DNA of 64,000 nt from contig JAJEKV010000006.1 of the NCBI GenBank assembly GCA_021234155.1, positions 27,016,763 to 27,080,762 on the forward strand, read 5' to 3'. The notes under the pieces were generated by a model that ran no database searches, had not been told where the DNA came from, and saw only the letters and a program-made list of their open reading frames with translations. The position numbers were made by a program, and so were the translations under genes. Of this stretch, positions 11,657-24,306 are shown in pieces. Every line of letters starts with the position of its first letter. Positions within the stretch are counted from its first letter, which is position 1. This stretch comes from Isoetes taiwanensis (Eukaryota > Streptophyta > Lycopodiopsida > Isoetales > Isoetaceae).

Positions 11657-12073
11657 AGATCCTATTGTCAGTCTATCCTAGTTCTTGGGACAAGCTGGCA
11701 AAGAGGGCTTTCCACTTAGCATCTGCTTGGATCATATGGTCCATCTGGAAGAGACGAAATCTCCTCATCTTTAAGAGACATGTCTTTTCAGATACGCTTA
11801 GTGATGCTCGTAGTTGCATTGTAAAGGCGTATAAGTGTTCTTCCTTAAAGGATGACGTCAAGAGTGTTGGGGAGCGATATCTTCAGATTCAGGCTTACTC
11901 ATAGCAAATAGTTGTGCTCGTGGTGATGTGTATTCTCTGCTTTTCTGTGTTATGTATGTGGTGGGTAGTGTTGCTCTAATAGACATCTTCTCCACTGGGT
12001 TTTGAGTCCCCCATGTACTCTTTGTATTCTTTTGAGTAATAAAGGTCCACTTTAAAAAAAAAAAAAAAAAAAA
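11133..12073 (+). mobile_element. LINE 3' end with poly(A) tail
   Basis: 3' portion of a plant L1-type non-LTR retrotransposon. The protein remnant runs from WNEFRLKFLLLHWDRG through WRWVWDKLLHPKLSILRW, CPLC, IEHCFFLYHHVRLAWQW to FHLASAWIIWSIWKRRNLLIFK (about 11710-11775), a typical C-terminal signature, and closes at TAG 11902. A 3' UTR follows with CTCTTTGTATTC, then CCACTTT and a poly(A) run at about 12053-12073. One TAG lies just after CPLCM. The 5' part of the element is missing. Confidence 0.85.
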
Positions 12074-12549
12074 GAAAAAACTTGCAAAAGCATAAACCTA
12101 TACAACTCAATAGAGCTTGGAACAATTTTTTTCTTTCAATGGTGATTGATACATCACCTTGCAAATTTTTTTCTTTTGGATATTAACAAATTAACAAACT
12201 ACAATGTAAAACCATTCCGCGCTATTAAATTATCACATTATCATGTACGTTGCACAACTGGCCCATAGACTTTAGAGGCCTATAAACCCATTTAGTAGTA
12301 GGAGCTATAGTAATTAATCATAGGCCACCAGATGCAAGCATATTCCATAGGATATGCCAAGGCATGGGATCCTGACCGCTCATCGAATCGTTACAATAGA
12401 TACCCTTTATTGTCAATACTAGGTCAAATACTTGGGCCAAAATTTATTCATCACACTACTATTGCATTACTAATCGTTTGGCTAAGGAATTTATAGCTCT
12501 AGTCTTTGCATACATGCATGCTCATTGTTCTATCTCTGAGAGCTTACAT
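12074..12549. other. Intergenic, nothing recognised
   Basis: AT-rich non-coding sequence after the LINE tail. I see no gene, RNA or repeat that I can support. Confidence 0.5.
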
Positions 12550-12690
12550 ATCATTAGATAGATAGATAGATAGATAGATAGATATTAATTTAACATCCAT
12601 GGGGATCCTAGAGCGAGGGCAGTGTCGAACTCAAGACATAGATATTATAGGACTAGTATGTTACTCTTAGACCAAAGGTCCAAACACATG
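12550..12690 (-). mobile_element. tRNA-derived SINE-like retroposon with (TATC)n tail
   Basis: Read on the minus strand: a head with a pol III A-box-like TGGTCTAAGAG and, about 40 bases on, a B-box-like GAGTTCGACACTG, then a short body containing CTAGGATCCCCATGG, and a tail of seven or eight TATC units (GATA on the plus strand, about 12554-12586). This is the architecture of a tRNA-derived SINE with a microsatellite tail. It is short, and the acceptor stem does not fold, so it is not a tRNA gene. Confidence 0.5.
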
Positions 12691-15600
12691 ACAAAGCTTC
12701 ATGGGCATAAAATCTGAAGATTATCTCAAAGATCATTTAAGATCCTTAGATTAGCTAGTATATTCAACAGTAGAGAGTCTCCATATTGGGAGATGCATTT
12801 GATAGACACTCAAGTGTTGAAGTAGGAAGTTTGGGCGAAGGAATAGCAAGCACCCAAAAGACAAAACTCTCAAAATGGCAAGGTTTATAATCCATGCACA
12901 TAAAAATGCCTCATACAGCTATATACCCATTCCACTGGATAAATGCCTAAACGCATTTGCTTAGTCCCTAGTGAGTTGCCAAATCTTACCTCACACTAGT
13001 TCCATACCAGTTGCAAGTCAACACATTCTAATAGGCATGGGGGCACAATGGATCCACTTCTTCTTTGTACTTAGTAATCATAGTATTCATTTGGAGGGCT
13101 CTATGCATTACATGCCAAATAAAGGAGTCAACTCTTGGAGGAATGAACTTCAACCAGACACCTTTTCAAACATTCTTAGTTTCTAAAACTGACTTGCATA
13201 TTCCACTTGGAATGCAAGGAATTGTCGCCAATCACTTTCAAACATTTGTAAGACGATGTTATGATAGAAGGAAAGGATGAGGAGCCGCTAGGGGATGCAC
13301 TTATACATAAGTGGGTATAGCATCTGCATTCAAAGGGTAGCAAAAAAAAACCCCCTTGTATACGCGTTTTTGAAAGGCAATCTATCCCTTCAGTGTATAA
13401 AATTTGCACTAGATCAGTGCTTAAAAAGACCCCTAACACCTAAGAATACGTAAAATGGCCCAAAAAAACCCCTCCATTGAACACGCATGGATTATACGCA
13501 AATCAAACGTGAATCCCCCAAGAAGGAGCCCAAAGCTTAGTCCTTGTACTATGCATGTGATTCGGCAGAATTATTGCTATACATTTCCACATAGCTTTAT
13601 CATAATATTATAGCCTGAATTCGCTGTTATTCATGTAAATTTTCTATTATCACAGTGTATGATATAGAATGGTTGTGGTATGTCGTATGGTAATTTTTCA
13701 TAGATATCACCTAAAAGGATGTGGCTATCCATAGTGGTTACTCATAAAGCATCCAAAAAATAGTTGTGATAACTAACCACTACTAAACCACTATAGATAT
13801 GGTCTTTTGAAACTTTTGTTTTTGGGTTGCCCCTAGGGGGGTAAACCCTCGTTTATGTGGGTTTGTGGCATATCCAAGTATATGCCAGCATATGCTTAGG
13901 ATATGTCACTGACTGCTCCAAACTGGTCGCGGTTAGCCCTGTTGCCGGTCAATGCTGTTGGAACCGCCTAACCAGCATGATGCAATAGTCAAAGCAGAAG
14001 ATCAAATTTTTAGCATGTTAGGACGAAGAACTCATTCATAGAGCTTAAAATTACTTGGACATTTTCAGATTTTTGCAAGTTTCGGGGATAGAATCGGCTT
14101 TGCAAGCTGTTATGGCAGATTTGCACAATAACTCTTACAATTTTAGGCTTAGGGGCTTTTCACATCTTCAGAAGCTCCAGCGTATATATTTGTGTCCAGA
14201 TTGTTCCTTGAATTGCATTACTGATTATACTTAGCCTGGCCAAAACTATCTTTTGGTTGTCTGCATGGAGCTTGAATCTAGCCAATGTTTTTCCACAATA
14301 TGCCTTCTAACAGTCTTTCTAGTCCTGCCCCTTGCCTTTTCTCTTTTGCTACAGTAGAAAAAGCATGAACGTGCACGAATTTACTATAATTCCTTTGTTT
14401 GACAAGATATTTATCAATTTATATATTGATTAACTTAGCCGTTGCTCTAGAATATCCGGCTGAGATTGTTTTCCTGACGCCTGGTCCATGTTAGAGCTCC
14501 ATGTCACGCAAGTCTTATGCAAGATGCCTCTTTCTGATTAAGCCATATGATATTAAATTGGTCGTATATCTTTGTTGTTGCTTCCTCAATTCCCTTCTTC
14601 CGTTTGGAGTGCAGATTGTATCAGCTGTTGCTTCTCTGGTCTTGTATCTATTTCCAGTAGTAAGTATGTACGTTTTCAAATTGTTTGTGACAAATTGCAT
14701 TAGATATGTTTGGCATAGACATTTGGCACTGTTTTGGCTAGTGCATGATGTCTTGCATGTATATTATATTGATTGGAATATGATTGACCTCATTTTGCCT
14801 GCTATGGTGTCTATATTTATGGTTTAAATCCTAGGGAAATCTTAGCATCTTCATGAGCTATTCTAAATCGCCACAACCATCAGATATGTTCTTTTACAAT
14901 GCCATCGCTGGAGCAGGTGCAGCCTAACACTCTAAATCCTTTGCATCTTATTTATTTTTTTAGCTTGAAGACTTCGGTTTGCTCATCTCTTGCATTTTTC
15001 AGAAACTTCAGGGACTCATTAATATGGGAGCTCTGCTGGGAACTTACCTCAGGGCACAAAAAGACATCTCTATTTATTTGACAATGGTTTGAATAATGAA
15101 TCTAGAAGAAAATATGCCTCAGTTAGAGCCATGTAAATCTTGGACTTATCTGCAATCTCATCTATCATCTGAACACTTGGAGGAGCAGCATCTTCTCTGT
15201 CTCCTATCAGAAGCGAAATACTTAGCTTCGAATTATTCAAACTGTTGTATTATGTATCTGAAAGCCTATGATATAAATATGTAGCATAATAACAGGGGGT
15301 TACTTTTGTATTTTTGTACGCTTTTCACTAAGGTTTTGCTATGATTTTGTGGTGTATTTCAATTGATGTACTAATGCGTACATCTAGAGCGCACATACAC
15401 AGATAGTGATTTTCATGTTTTCTTTCAATGGTGGGCACCCATGCTTTTTTTTTTTTTTAAACTGGTGGTATATTAGTGGTCTACATGGCATGCAGGCCTC
15501 GAAGGTCTTAATTTTAGGGTTAGAAATTTCTTTATCAAACTCTGGATGTGGCTTCAAGGGCTAATTTGGGCAAACATAGATAGGGCCTGGGCGTGCTCTT

Positions 15601-16868
15601 GTGTTTCATTATGTTAAAAATGGAGACGCGTGCATAACCTAGGGCGGGAAGCCACCGATCTTGTTTGAATGGGACTGTAAGCGTTGAATCCAAAGTGATC
15701 TTATTTCAAAGGAATCACAAGGTGAGTCCGGGATTCATTTGGTGCATAAAATTTTGCCATTGCAGGTTGAAGAGGCCTTGTAGAACCGAGGTAGGAGTTC
15801 AGATGAAGATGGGTAATCTGGAGTTCGATTCTTTGAAGCATTGACCAGGTCCGGGATAGGTTGCATCCCGTTCCACGCATTTCTTGGTTTCATGTAGCTT
15901 GATCTGGCCCGGCTTCTCTTCATATCATCCGACAAAGGGATTCATAGAGTTTTTGAACGAGTTTTCTCGGATTAACTATTAACTTGAATATCTAGCACAA
16001 TCGCCGCTAATATTTTCTCATCTATGCTTTTCTCATATTTACATATCGCAATGAGACATATAGGATATTTGTGGATCCGTTTTAAGTAGAGCATAGTATC
16101 CATGTCACGAATCGATCGGATATTAGAGTAGAGTCGGACAACTTATTTTTTGGTTTTTGTAACACTATCATGCATGTAACTCAATTCCCTTCTTGTAATC
16201 GTTGGAATCAAACATTACGATCCGTTCGATGTCCGGATGACGTCTATGGAAAGTCCAAGAAAAATGGGCCACAAACTTGAGGTAATTCAATCCTTGCCTT
16301 CCCAATCAATTTGATTCTTGTATTGTGTTAGATACTTTTCTTAAGCATCAACTTCGTCTTGCATCGACTTATATTGACTTGAATATTTTGCCCTCCACAG
16401 GAATGTTTTGATGGAGATGTTTATGGTTTTCTTCTAAGAGAATAAAACCACTCATCTTCAGAATATGATGTGGTCATTTTTCCCACCAATGCACACATGG
16501 ACTTTAAATAATATTCGAGTGGCGAGACACATATAAAACCAATACTTTTGAATCTTATCTAGTTTTTTAGCTTGAGAACTCTTTTGCTTCCCTTTCCTAT
16601 TATATCTTAAACGTGCTTTACTTGGAATGCTCAACTCAACACATCCATCGGGTTACAAAAGACATCTCTATTTAATATGACTTATGATTTGCCTAAATGG
16701 TTTAGGAAGATGGGCATTTGAGATAGAAACAAGCATGGATACAAAGTGGAATGATGGTAATCCCAACTATCATTCCAAAATGCGAGAAATTTGTCACATC
16801 TCTTCTTTGTTCATATGTCCATGAGATGTTATCTATGGAATGATGCAAAAACTTGCTATGTATCTAGT
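12691..16868. other. Long gene-poor stretch
   Basis: About 4.2 kb without a recognisable gene. Open frames near 14501-14827 and 14899-15284 are hydrophobic or low in complexity and match no family I know. A T-run at about 15448-15462 could be a retroposon tail on the minus strand, but no body is recognisable. A block at 13580-13800 has several short inverted repeats (for example ATAGTGGTT with AACCACTA) without clear ends. Confidence 0.5.
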
Positions 16869-17580
16869 GGTTATTTTTTTTTTTTTTTTAAAGAACTGTA
16901 TCGATCCAATATATTAAAAGAATGGTAATGTTACAAAGCAAGTGAGGAGGAAGGAGAACCGCCCCAAAGAGAGCGGATACCTCGACACTCCACAACAAGA
17001 CAACTCTACAATGCAAAAACCCACCATCACCATCTACCACACCCAAGAAGTCCCGCCAAATGGAAAACTTCCGCTTACTAATCCCGGAACACCAAAAGCT
17101 TTGAAATAGCTTGTTTTAATGTCGAGGAATCATAATATATGCATTGCAGATGCCTTATAATCCCCCGAAAGATCCACAACCGCCGCCCAAATCAACCACA
17201 CCAACCAAACCACGCCGATCCAAGGCTTGTCAGCCGTCTGGTGGATGAGCACCGATATACATGAAGCGAAGAAATTGTTGGCTATTCAATCTCAACCAAA
17301 CAAGCCCCGACCCAATCCCGTGCAACCCGCAAGTGAGGGCATAAAACCGGATCAATGCTCCACGTTATCAAAATGAAGGCCACAACAAGGGCAAAGAGGG
17401 CTCACACCCCCTAAACCCGACTCACAAGGACATTCACCACAATCTGTTGTGATTATGTTGTGCCACATAAGCACCGAACCATTACATTGGGGGAAGTGAG
17501 CTCCATGTCCACGTCTAAAACCGAAAGTTCATCGAGAACCCGAAGCTTGCAGAGACCACTTTGTGGTTATTGTTGGTGAA
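16869..17580 (-). mobile_element. LINE 3' end, minus strand
   Basis: On the minus strand the sequence reads as the last part of a plant LINE: a zf-RVT-like Cys block (SPLCPCCGLHFDNVEH) near 17350-17410, a 3' region that includes GGGGCGGTTCTCC, and a 3' end TTCTTTAAAAAAA; the poly(A) appears as the T-run at about 16869-16889 on the plus strand. Stops interrupt the frame. It is unrelated in detail to the LINE at 11.1-12.1 kb. Confidence 0.7.
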
Positions 17581-17799
17581 AATTAAAAAATATCATAGCA
17601 ATAGGTGCTATGAAAAAATATAGAAATTTATCCAAACCTTCATGGTTATAGCAATCTACTCCTCTATGAACTCGTTGCCCATATATAAGGTATATTTTTG
17701 CAGAGCCTTGAAAGATATACCATCCATCATTAGAGTATTAGGTAATATCCCCTACACCATCCTTAAGGCCCCGAAGGGGCCAAAATTTTTTTTAGTTAA

Positions 17800-18249
17800 C
17801 ACAAACCATTAATACAATTAATAACATTATTAACACAAACCATTGCATTTGACACATTTAAATTAAAATCCCCCTTAAACCCCCTTTGGTTTGGGTGCAT
17901 ATTCACACGGGGGGTTACGTAGGGCAGCGAGAGCCTCAAAAAATTTACAATACATGTACAAAATTAACACCATTAAGTACATTCTCTCAAATCTTATAGT
18001 ATTTTGCAAACTTTAATATACAGTATATAAAAACTTGTACATGCATACCCCACAAACGAGGATCGCTATGTACAGTCCAGATCTTGGAATAAAGGGCTAA
18101 TATGCCCATCCAACTCTCCTTCTCCTTGCAACCCCCGTAACCCTTGTGAATATGCAAACCAAAAAGGGGTTTAAGGGGGATTTTAATTTAAATGTGTCAA
18201 ATGCAATGGTTTGTGTTAATAATGTTATTAATTGTATTAATGGTTTGTG
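17800..18249. mobile_element. 450-bp inverted-repeat element flanked by TTAA
   Basis: A non-coding element with long terminal inverted repeats of about 115-120 bases (arms about 17800-17918 and 18132-18249). The ends are CACAAACC...GGTTTGTG. TTAA lies directly outside both ends (17796-17799 and 18250-18253), consistent with a 4-bp TTAA target duplication as in piggyBac-type transposition, or alternatively with TTAA as part of the inverted repeat. Within each arm the subterminal block TTAACACAAACCATT occurs twice. No transposase is encoded, so this would be a MITE. Confidence 0.75.
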
Positions 18250-18253
18250 TTAA

Positions 18254-20095
18254 GTGATCCAGTTAATCTACGAAATCCTCATATTTAATATCCTATGTGG
18301 TGACTAAAAATGTGGTGACAAAAAGGGAGAGCAGAAGCCGGAGATTCAAGCAACAAGACAACACAATGCAAAAGAAATGTGTGTTCCTGAAAACAAGTAT
18401 CTACAGGCTTTAATGTTCATAAGTTACAAAGCTTGCAACTGTCACTGGTCAGTTTTACCTTTTTTTTTAATGTTATGTAGCATAATATATGCATTGACTT
18501 GATGCCTTATAACTATTGCAGAGATGTACGTATGGTTTTGGAATATGGCCAATGAAGAAACGTATCCATCATCATTTTTGGTGGATGATTTGCCATAGAA
18601 TAATGCAGACAAGAAAGTTTTATTGCCTGTGAGCCAAACAACTTGCAAGATGCAGATCTTATGTGAGCTAATATGGATCTTATGCTAGTTATCGTAAAAT
18701 GGGAAAAACTGGCACTGACGCCTCATTCCATGTCTCTGCAGTGTGAATGTGAATTGTTACTTCAAGCTGTTGTGATTATGTTGTGCAAGTATTTTTTTTT
18801 TTTTTTCTAAGTTTTGAACCATGTACATTGTTAAACATGTATTATTATTATCTATACAAAGTTCATTTGAAAATAAAATAACAGCTTGAATTTTGCCTTT
18901 GTTATATGGTGAATTTTAGTTAGATGTTGCTGTTTGACTGCAATTGCTGTTTGACTGCAATTACGTAATACCTGTATTTAGAGATGGCCTTGGAGGATGA
19001 TCTTTGGAAATGATGCGGGTATAGAAGACGTGCTTTAAAATATGTTCTTCTTTTTATTAAGTAAATTGTCACTTGAATATCTAGAAAATGAATAGTTGTG
19101 AACAATATTTGAACCATGTGAAGGACAAGCATATATGAAGCATATCAAAGCAAACAAATTATAGCACACAAGCTAAATTAACACATATCAGAGTAGACAA
19201 ATTGTAGTGCACAAGCTAAAATAACACGTCATGTTTACAATTACGATTTAAACTCTGGCAACATAACTTTATAGGATTGTGGCCCTTTCCAGAACTAGAA
19301 TAATATTTTAGGGATCAAGGGAGAAATTCTTGTTGAATACAAGAATCAAGTATCAAGTATTGTATTGTTTTGAAGTAGCAATTTTGCTTGATTGTGAAAA
19401 CATGACTTTGAAGTATGATTTAAGCCACTTCACCCTCGGGCCACAGAGGGCAACCCTCTGTGCGCAGCACCTTGTTTTTTAAGCATGTCAGACTTTATTC
19501 AATTATCAAGCAAACAAATACATGAGAAAATACCTAAGCGCCTTTTGTGATTTGTAATTTGTCATTGTTTGGTTCTTTTGTAACTTTTGTAACTTTTGCA
19601 TCTTTACGGTATGCAGTTTTGTATTCACACACTTCTTACATTAACTAGCAGTCTATATCATGGTTTTGAAAACTTCATTTCAATTTAATATTCAATGACC
19701 AAGTATATATTGAGGTCATGCTATCTTCAAAGGATGGAAATTATTCTCGAGATGTATAAACGTTTTCAAGAAGGATTTAATATCCCATGGCCAAGTATAT
19801 ATTACGGTGATGCTATGATGGTCTTCAAAAGATAGGAATTATTCTCGAGATGTATAAACATTCTCAAGAGGGGCTCATACCACCACCTTAGTGTATAAAA
19901 ATACAAGAAAATAGAAAAAGATATTATCACCCCGTAGGCCCTTCCCCTGCATATATATCACCCAAGTTACCCAAGTTAGTCTCTTTATCCATGGAAGAAT
20001 TCATAGCTCCACGATGCAGGACACAATTACAAAACAAGGGTTTGAACCCTTAATCCATGGCCCTTAAATATATTAAGCTTATTGCCCTTAAGGCA
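18254..20095. other. Intergenic with two local duplications
   Basis: No gene recognised. A block of about 52 bases around CACAAGCTAAATTAACAC is duplicated at 19141-19236, and a block of about 100 bases around TATTCTCGAGATGTATAAAC is duplicated at 19685-19880. A T-run lies at 18791-18806. Confidence 0.5.
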
Positions 20096-20099
20096 AGCG

Positions 20100-20300
20100 A
20101 GACTTTAGTAAGAATAGAATAGAATAGAATAGAATAGAATAGAATAGAATAGAATAGAATAGAATAGAAGAATGATTTTTATCGTCCACGGAGACCAATC
20201 GATCTATAAGACCAATAGACTTACTACTATCCAAGTTAAAAAATCACCGCCCCAAAGGGTTTTCGAGGGAAAAACTGTGACAGTAATAAGAATTCAGTTA
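20100..20300 (-). mobile_element. Retroposon 3' end with (TATTC)n tail
   Basis: On the minus strand a body with the ordered motifs TTTTTCCCTCGAAAACCC, TAGTAGTAAGTCTATTGG and TTGGTCTCCGTGGACGATA ends in about a dozen TATTC units (AATAG on the plus strand, 20107-20169). The same body and tail type occur at 41680-41830, and the last 27 bases recur at 22582-22608 joined to a different microsatellite. This pattern (conserved 3' end next to a simple repeat) marks a SINE or LINE family. The 5' end is not identifiable. Confidence 0.55.
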
Positions 20301-20379
20301 CTTTAGTTTACATTTTGTAACAAAGTATATGAATAAGGATATAAGAAACACCTTATTTTAGTTTACGTCTTAAAGCACC

Positions 20380-20910
20380 CTGTGTAGAGTCCAAATTAAA
20401 GATGCTTATATTAGAGCCCAAAGGCTCCTTGGATTCTATCATATGCCATACTTGTACTTATGGCTACAAGTTGACAAAGTTGCAACATTACAGTAAAAAT
20501 TTGTGATTGCAACATAACTACATACATGATAATATTAGTCTCAACAAGTAGAAACATGTACTTAAATGTTTTAATGAGTATATGATTGACAATGCTTATA
20601 CAGTACATATATTTTGTCGCTAAAAACAAGCAAATTGTTGGCCCAATGGATCACGATCATGTGTGTCACAATCATAAGGTAATTTGGTTTAAAAAAATTC
20701 CAACAATAACTAGGGAGGCATGCTTGTCCTCATTGCATAGGAGCACTTCTCCAACAAAGTTGGCAAAACTTAAATAATAAAATACAAAACATAACCCATG
20801 GATTATATGTGGGAGATGGAGCAAGTGTACCTTTGTATAGGTGGACACAACTTGGACTTTCTTTTCACATCTTAATTGAACACCGCAATGGGTTTGACAT
20901 GAAAGGGAAG
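20380..20910 (+). repeat. Dispersed repeat family R1, copy 1
   Basis: About 530 bases that align along their length with 32445-33090. Shared stretches include GATGCTTATATTAGAGCCCA, GAGTATATGATTGACAA, TTGGCCCAATGGATCA, CTCCAACAAAGTTGGCAAAA and TGGGTTTGACATGAAAGGGA. No protein can be read across it. Ends have no visible inverted repeats. Its class is unknown. Confidence 0.75.
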
Positions 20911-21532
20911 TGACCCCATGTTTGCGCATTGCATTGGCTTACACAAACTCACACAAACTAAATGACCTACACATATTCCCCAACTAACCACTTCTCGCAT
21001 ACCTTCCATTCATAATCTTTAGAAGAGAAAAAATGCAACACAAATGTCTATAATTGCCCAAACCATTGGCGAGACACCATTGACTTGAAATATAGTTTGA
21101 ACTTCAACTCAACATTTGCGATTCAAACATCATATAATTTATAAATTAGCATTCGTGATCCAACCCCAAAGTATACCAATACCTAAAAAACTTCACCAAC
21201 ATCTATGCATGAACACTACCCCTAGAAGCCACCAACACGAACTTCAACATATATATCGTTAGAGGCCACAAATAAGAAGATCAACATACACACCGCTAGA
21301 AGCCACCAAATACAAATACCTAAACCTCTTCCTTGACTCTCTCCCACAACTTTCCACCTAACCCTTCTTTGCCCCAAGTCTGCCCTACCGCTAGTTCTTA
21401 TTTATTTTTTAAGGATAAAAAGGTTTTAATTAATGAGAAACAAAGTATACAAATTATAGAAGGATATAGGAGAACATCCTATTTTAGTTTACATTTTGAA
21501 ACAAAGTATATGAAGAAGATTTTGAAAATTTT
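20911..21532. other. Intergenic, nothing recognised
   Basis: AT-rich non-coding sequence. The block TTTTAGTTTACATTTTG at 21483 also occurs near 20303, so parts of this stretch belong to the same repeat-rich background. Confidence 0.5.
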
Positions 21533-21650
21533 ACTACTTTTTATTTTAGTGTGTTATGGGAGACATATTTTTGTGTCTGGCAAAAAAAAATTTAAAAACA
21601 AAAAACAACAAAAAACATCCCATAACACACCAAAACATAAAAATAGTTAT
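21533..21650. repeat. Short fold-back element
   Basis: Arms of about 30 bases, ACTACTTTTTATTTTAGTGT plus GTTATGGGA on the left and TCCCATAAC plus ACACCAAAACATAAAAAT on the right, flank a 53-base loop rich in A. The stem has few mismatches. It lies inside or beside the 3' LTR of the Copia element described next and may be a small MITE. Confidence 0.5.
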
Positions 21651-21999
21651 TTTCTTTTTCCTAATTTAAGACACAGGTTAAGACATTAACTTGTCAATTG
21701 AACTTCCAACACTAACCCTTCACGTCTGAACCTGTGAATATGCTCTTTCCTGAATATCTGTGACTTTTGTAGCTTGCATTTAAATCTGTAACTTCTCTAG
21801 CAGCTTGTAAAGCTTTACTACACTATTGAATTCACACGCAGCTTTAGCTTTGACTCATGAAACCTGCTATCTCTTAATGCCTTTGTAAATATATTTGCAA
21901 GTTGGAGGCTTGTGTGAACATACTCTACATATATAATTTTTCTTTCGACAATATCTCTAATAAAATGCATTTGTAACTCAATATGCTTTGTCCTTTCAT

Positions 22000-22400
22000 G
22001 TGTTTTTGAGCCATATTATTTTCTTTGGTTGCAAGCGCAGTAGGGGCATACTCTGCTTCAGCACATGAGAATGCTATAGCTGATTGTTTTTTTCTCTTCC
22101 ATGCAATGGTTGTACCTTCTAATCATGGTATATCCTGAAGTAGACTGCCATGTATCCATATCTCCTCCCCAATCTGCGTCTGAATATGCTTGCAAGGTCA
22201 AATCTTTGGAGTCATAAATCAATCCATGATCTGCAATGTCTTTCAGATATCGAATTATACATTTTGCAGCTATCCAGTGGCCTCTTCCAGGCTGAGCATA
22301 TTTACAACATATGTTATATTTGATCTAGTTCCATTTGCTAAGTAAATTAAGTAGCCAATTAGTTCTTTATACGGTATTCTTGCCATCTCTTCCAGGGTAG
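22000..22400 (-). pseudogene. Copia A RNase H remnant
   Basis: Minus-strand fragments RIPYKELIGYLIYLANGTRS and, further on, AEYAPTALATKE correspond to the Copia RNase H region (family YRS.VGSLMYL... and EYIAL..A..E). The sequence after it reads as the KHI..+.HFIRE.V tail that ends Copia polyproteins. Several stops. Confidence 0.65.
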
Positions 22401-23408
22401 CCCTTAAGGATGAAAGTTCGCCAAAAGGCTATTTTTTAAGGGTATCGAGAAATTTTGATGCTATAGTTTAGTAGGACCCGTTGTAGATGAAAAAAAATAA
22501 AATTAGCCAACTTTTCTACAAATAAATCTCACTCCACTTGAAAATTCGCCACATCCACTAAGCGTCATAACTATGGATTCGCTACCGATTGGTCTCCGTG
22601 GACGATAAAAATACATTCCTTCCTTCCTTCCTTATCCTCTACCCTCCTTCTCGAATATTTCTTAAGGAATCGCCTAATATTCTAGGCTTTCTTCATAACC
22701 TAATCTATTCTCCATATCCATCCAGTACATATGATAATTTTAAGAGTTATCTTTGTAGCTATTGTGTTTCAAATACTTCTAAGGATGCACTGGAGAGCAT
22801 TTTTTTACAGACCTCCCTTTTAATAGATTTGTTTTATCTACAAGGATAAGCCACGTTCCAATTTGCAAAGGTTAAGTTATGATATTGCATCATGCAACTC
22901 TAGTTATAATGTGTTTGTGTCCTTGATTAAATATGGATGCCCGTGAATAAAATTTCACCACAGAAATTGCACTTGGAAAATAAAGACACTTAAATCTTGG
23001 CAAAATAATATTGGCCATGATTCGCCTAGATTTCTATAAAAAACATTCATGTCTAGAAAACATTCGCCAGCATAACTAATCTTGCAACTCTATTATTCGC
23101 CCAACCTTCTAAATTATGCTTAGACAAATTTGGCCTTAAGAGCAACCTTGATCTCTTCTATTTCAGCCTCTGTTTGAGGGCATATGTCTTTGCTGATTTT
23201 TTGACCAGGCACAATGGGAGTTTTAGCAGGCTTGCATTCATTCATCTTAAACTTTCTTAAAAAATTTTGGATACTCTTTGTCTGCTTTAAACCGAGTAGC
23301 CTTTTCTGCTTATTCTTATAACTTCAATTCCCAAAAAACTCTTCAGCTCATTCAGGTCCGTCATTTTAAATTTCTTTTGCAAAATATTCTTGCAACGTGT
23401 TAAACATT

Positions 23409-24017
23409 TTAAGCTATTAGTAGCCATAATACACCCCTGCTTTGTAACATATAAATATTTCCATCAGTGCTTAGTTTCGAAAAACCTTGTTTTCTTAAGT
23501 ACTCATCCATACCTTTATACCACTGTCTCAACGATTGTATAAGCCCATAGACTACTTTTCTCCGCTTCCATGCTTTACTTTGGCCTTCCTCAAAACCAAA
23601 AGCTTGATTCATGTATATTTCCTCATCTAAGTCCGTATTTAAAAATGCAATAGACACGTCCATGTGGTGTAAGTGCATACCCTTTGCATTTGCAAGCGCC
23701 AACAACAACCTGATGCTAGTTAATTTAATTATTGGATCAAAAGTCTCATTGGAGTCAAGTCCTTTCTTTTATGAATATCCATGTGCCACTAGCCTAGCTT
23801 TGAACCTTTTAGTTTTCCCATCTGGTGCACTTTTTATCCTATAGATCCATTTACAACCTATGATATTCTTGTTCTCTGGTTTCTCTGGTTTAGCTACCAC
23901 TTCATATGTCTTATTATCTTGAAAGGACTTCATCTCAGCCATCATTGCCTCCTTCCATTCTCTACTATTTTCAGATTCTATAGCTTGCTGAAATGTACGC
24001 AGGACATCCTCCAACAT
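23409..24017 (-). pseudogene. Copia A reverse transcriptase remnant
   Basis: Two blocks of Copia reverse transcriptase. The first (24017-23769) has EWKEAMMAEMKSFQDNKTYE, CKWIYRIK, DGKTKRFKARLVAHGYS. The second (23708-23409) has HHMDVSIAFLNTDLDEEIYM, GFEEGQSKAWKRRKVVYGLIQ and ending GNIYML. The DVxxAFL..L motif with its Asp is intact. The YxDD motif lies beyond the preserved part. Confidence 0.8.
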
Positions 24018-24306
24018 AGCCTAGATGTTTATTTCTTCTTCTTTTGTAATATCTTACTTTTACCAGTATCTAATCTTCCATAGTCTTCAATCTTCCAATT
24101 TATTTCATCTCTCAATTTTTCTGCTTCATTTTCTCAACTTGTTCCATCTGTTCTAAAACTTTGTCCTTTGTTTCGGACTGTATGATCTCAGTTCCTTCTT
24201 CTCCGTCATCATCACTATCATTGTCATAGCAAATATACTTGTCTTGTCATTTCTGTTATAAGTGCTTCTTTTTTAATCATAAATAGGCTTTTGCATCTTA
24301 TAGTCT

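Noticed and set aside
14501-15284. Open frames with hydrophobic, membrane-like composition
   Set aside because: T-rich sequence gives Leu/Phe/Val-rich translations by chance; no splice-consistent gene or domain.
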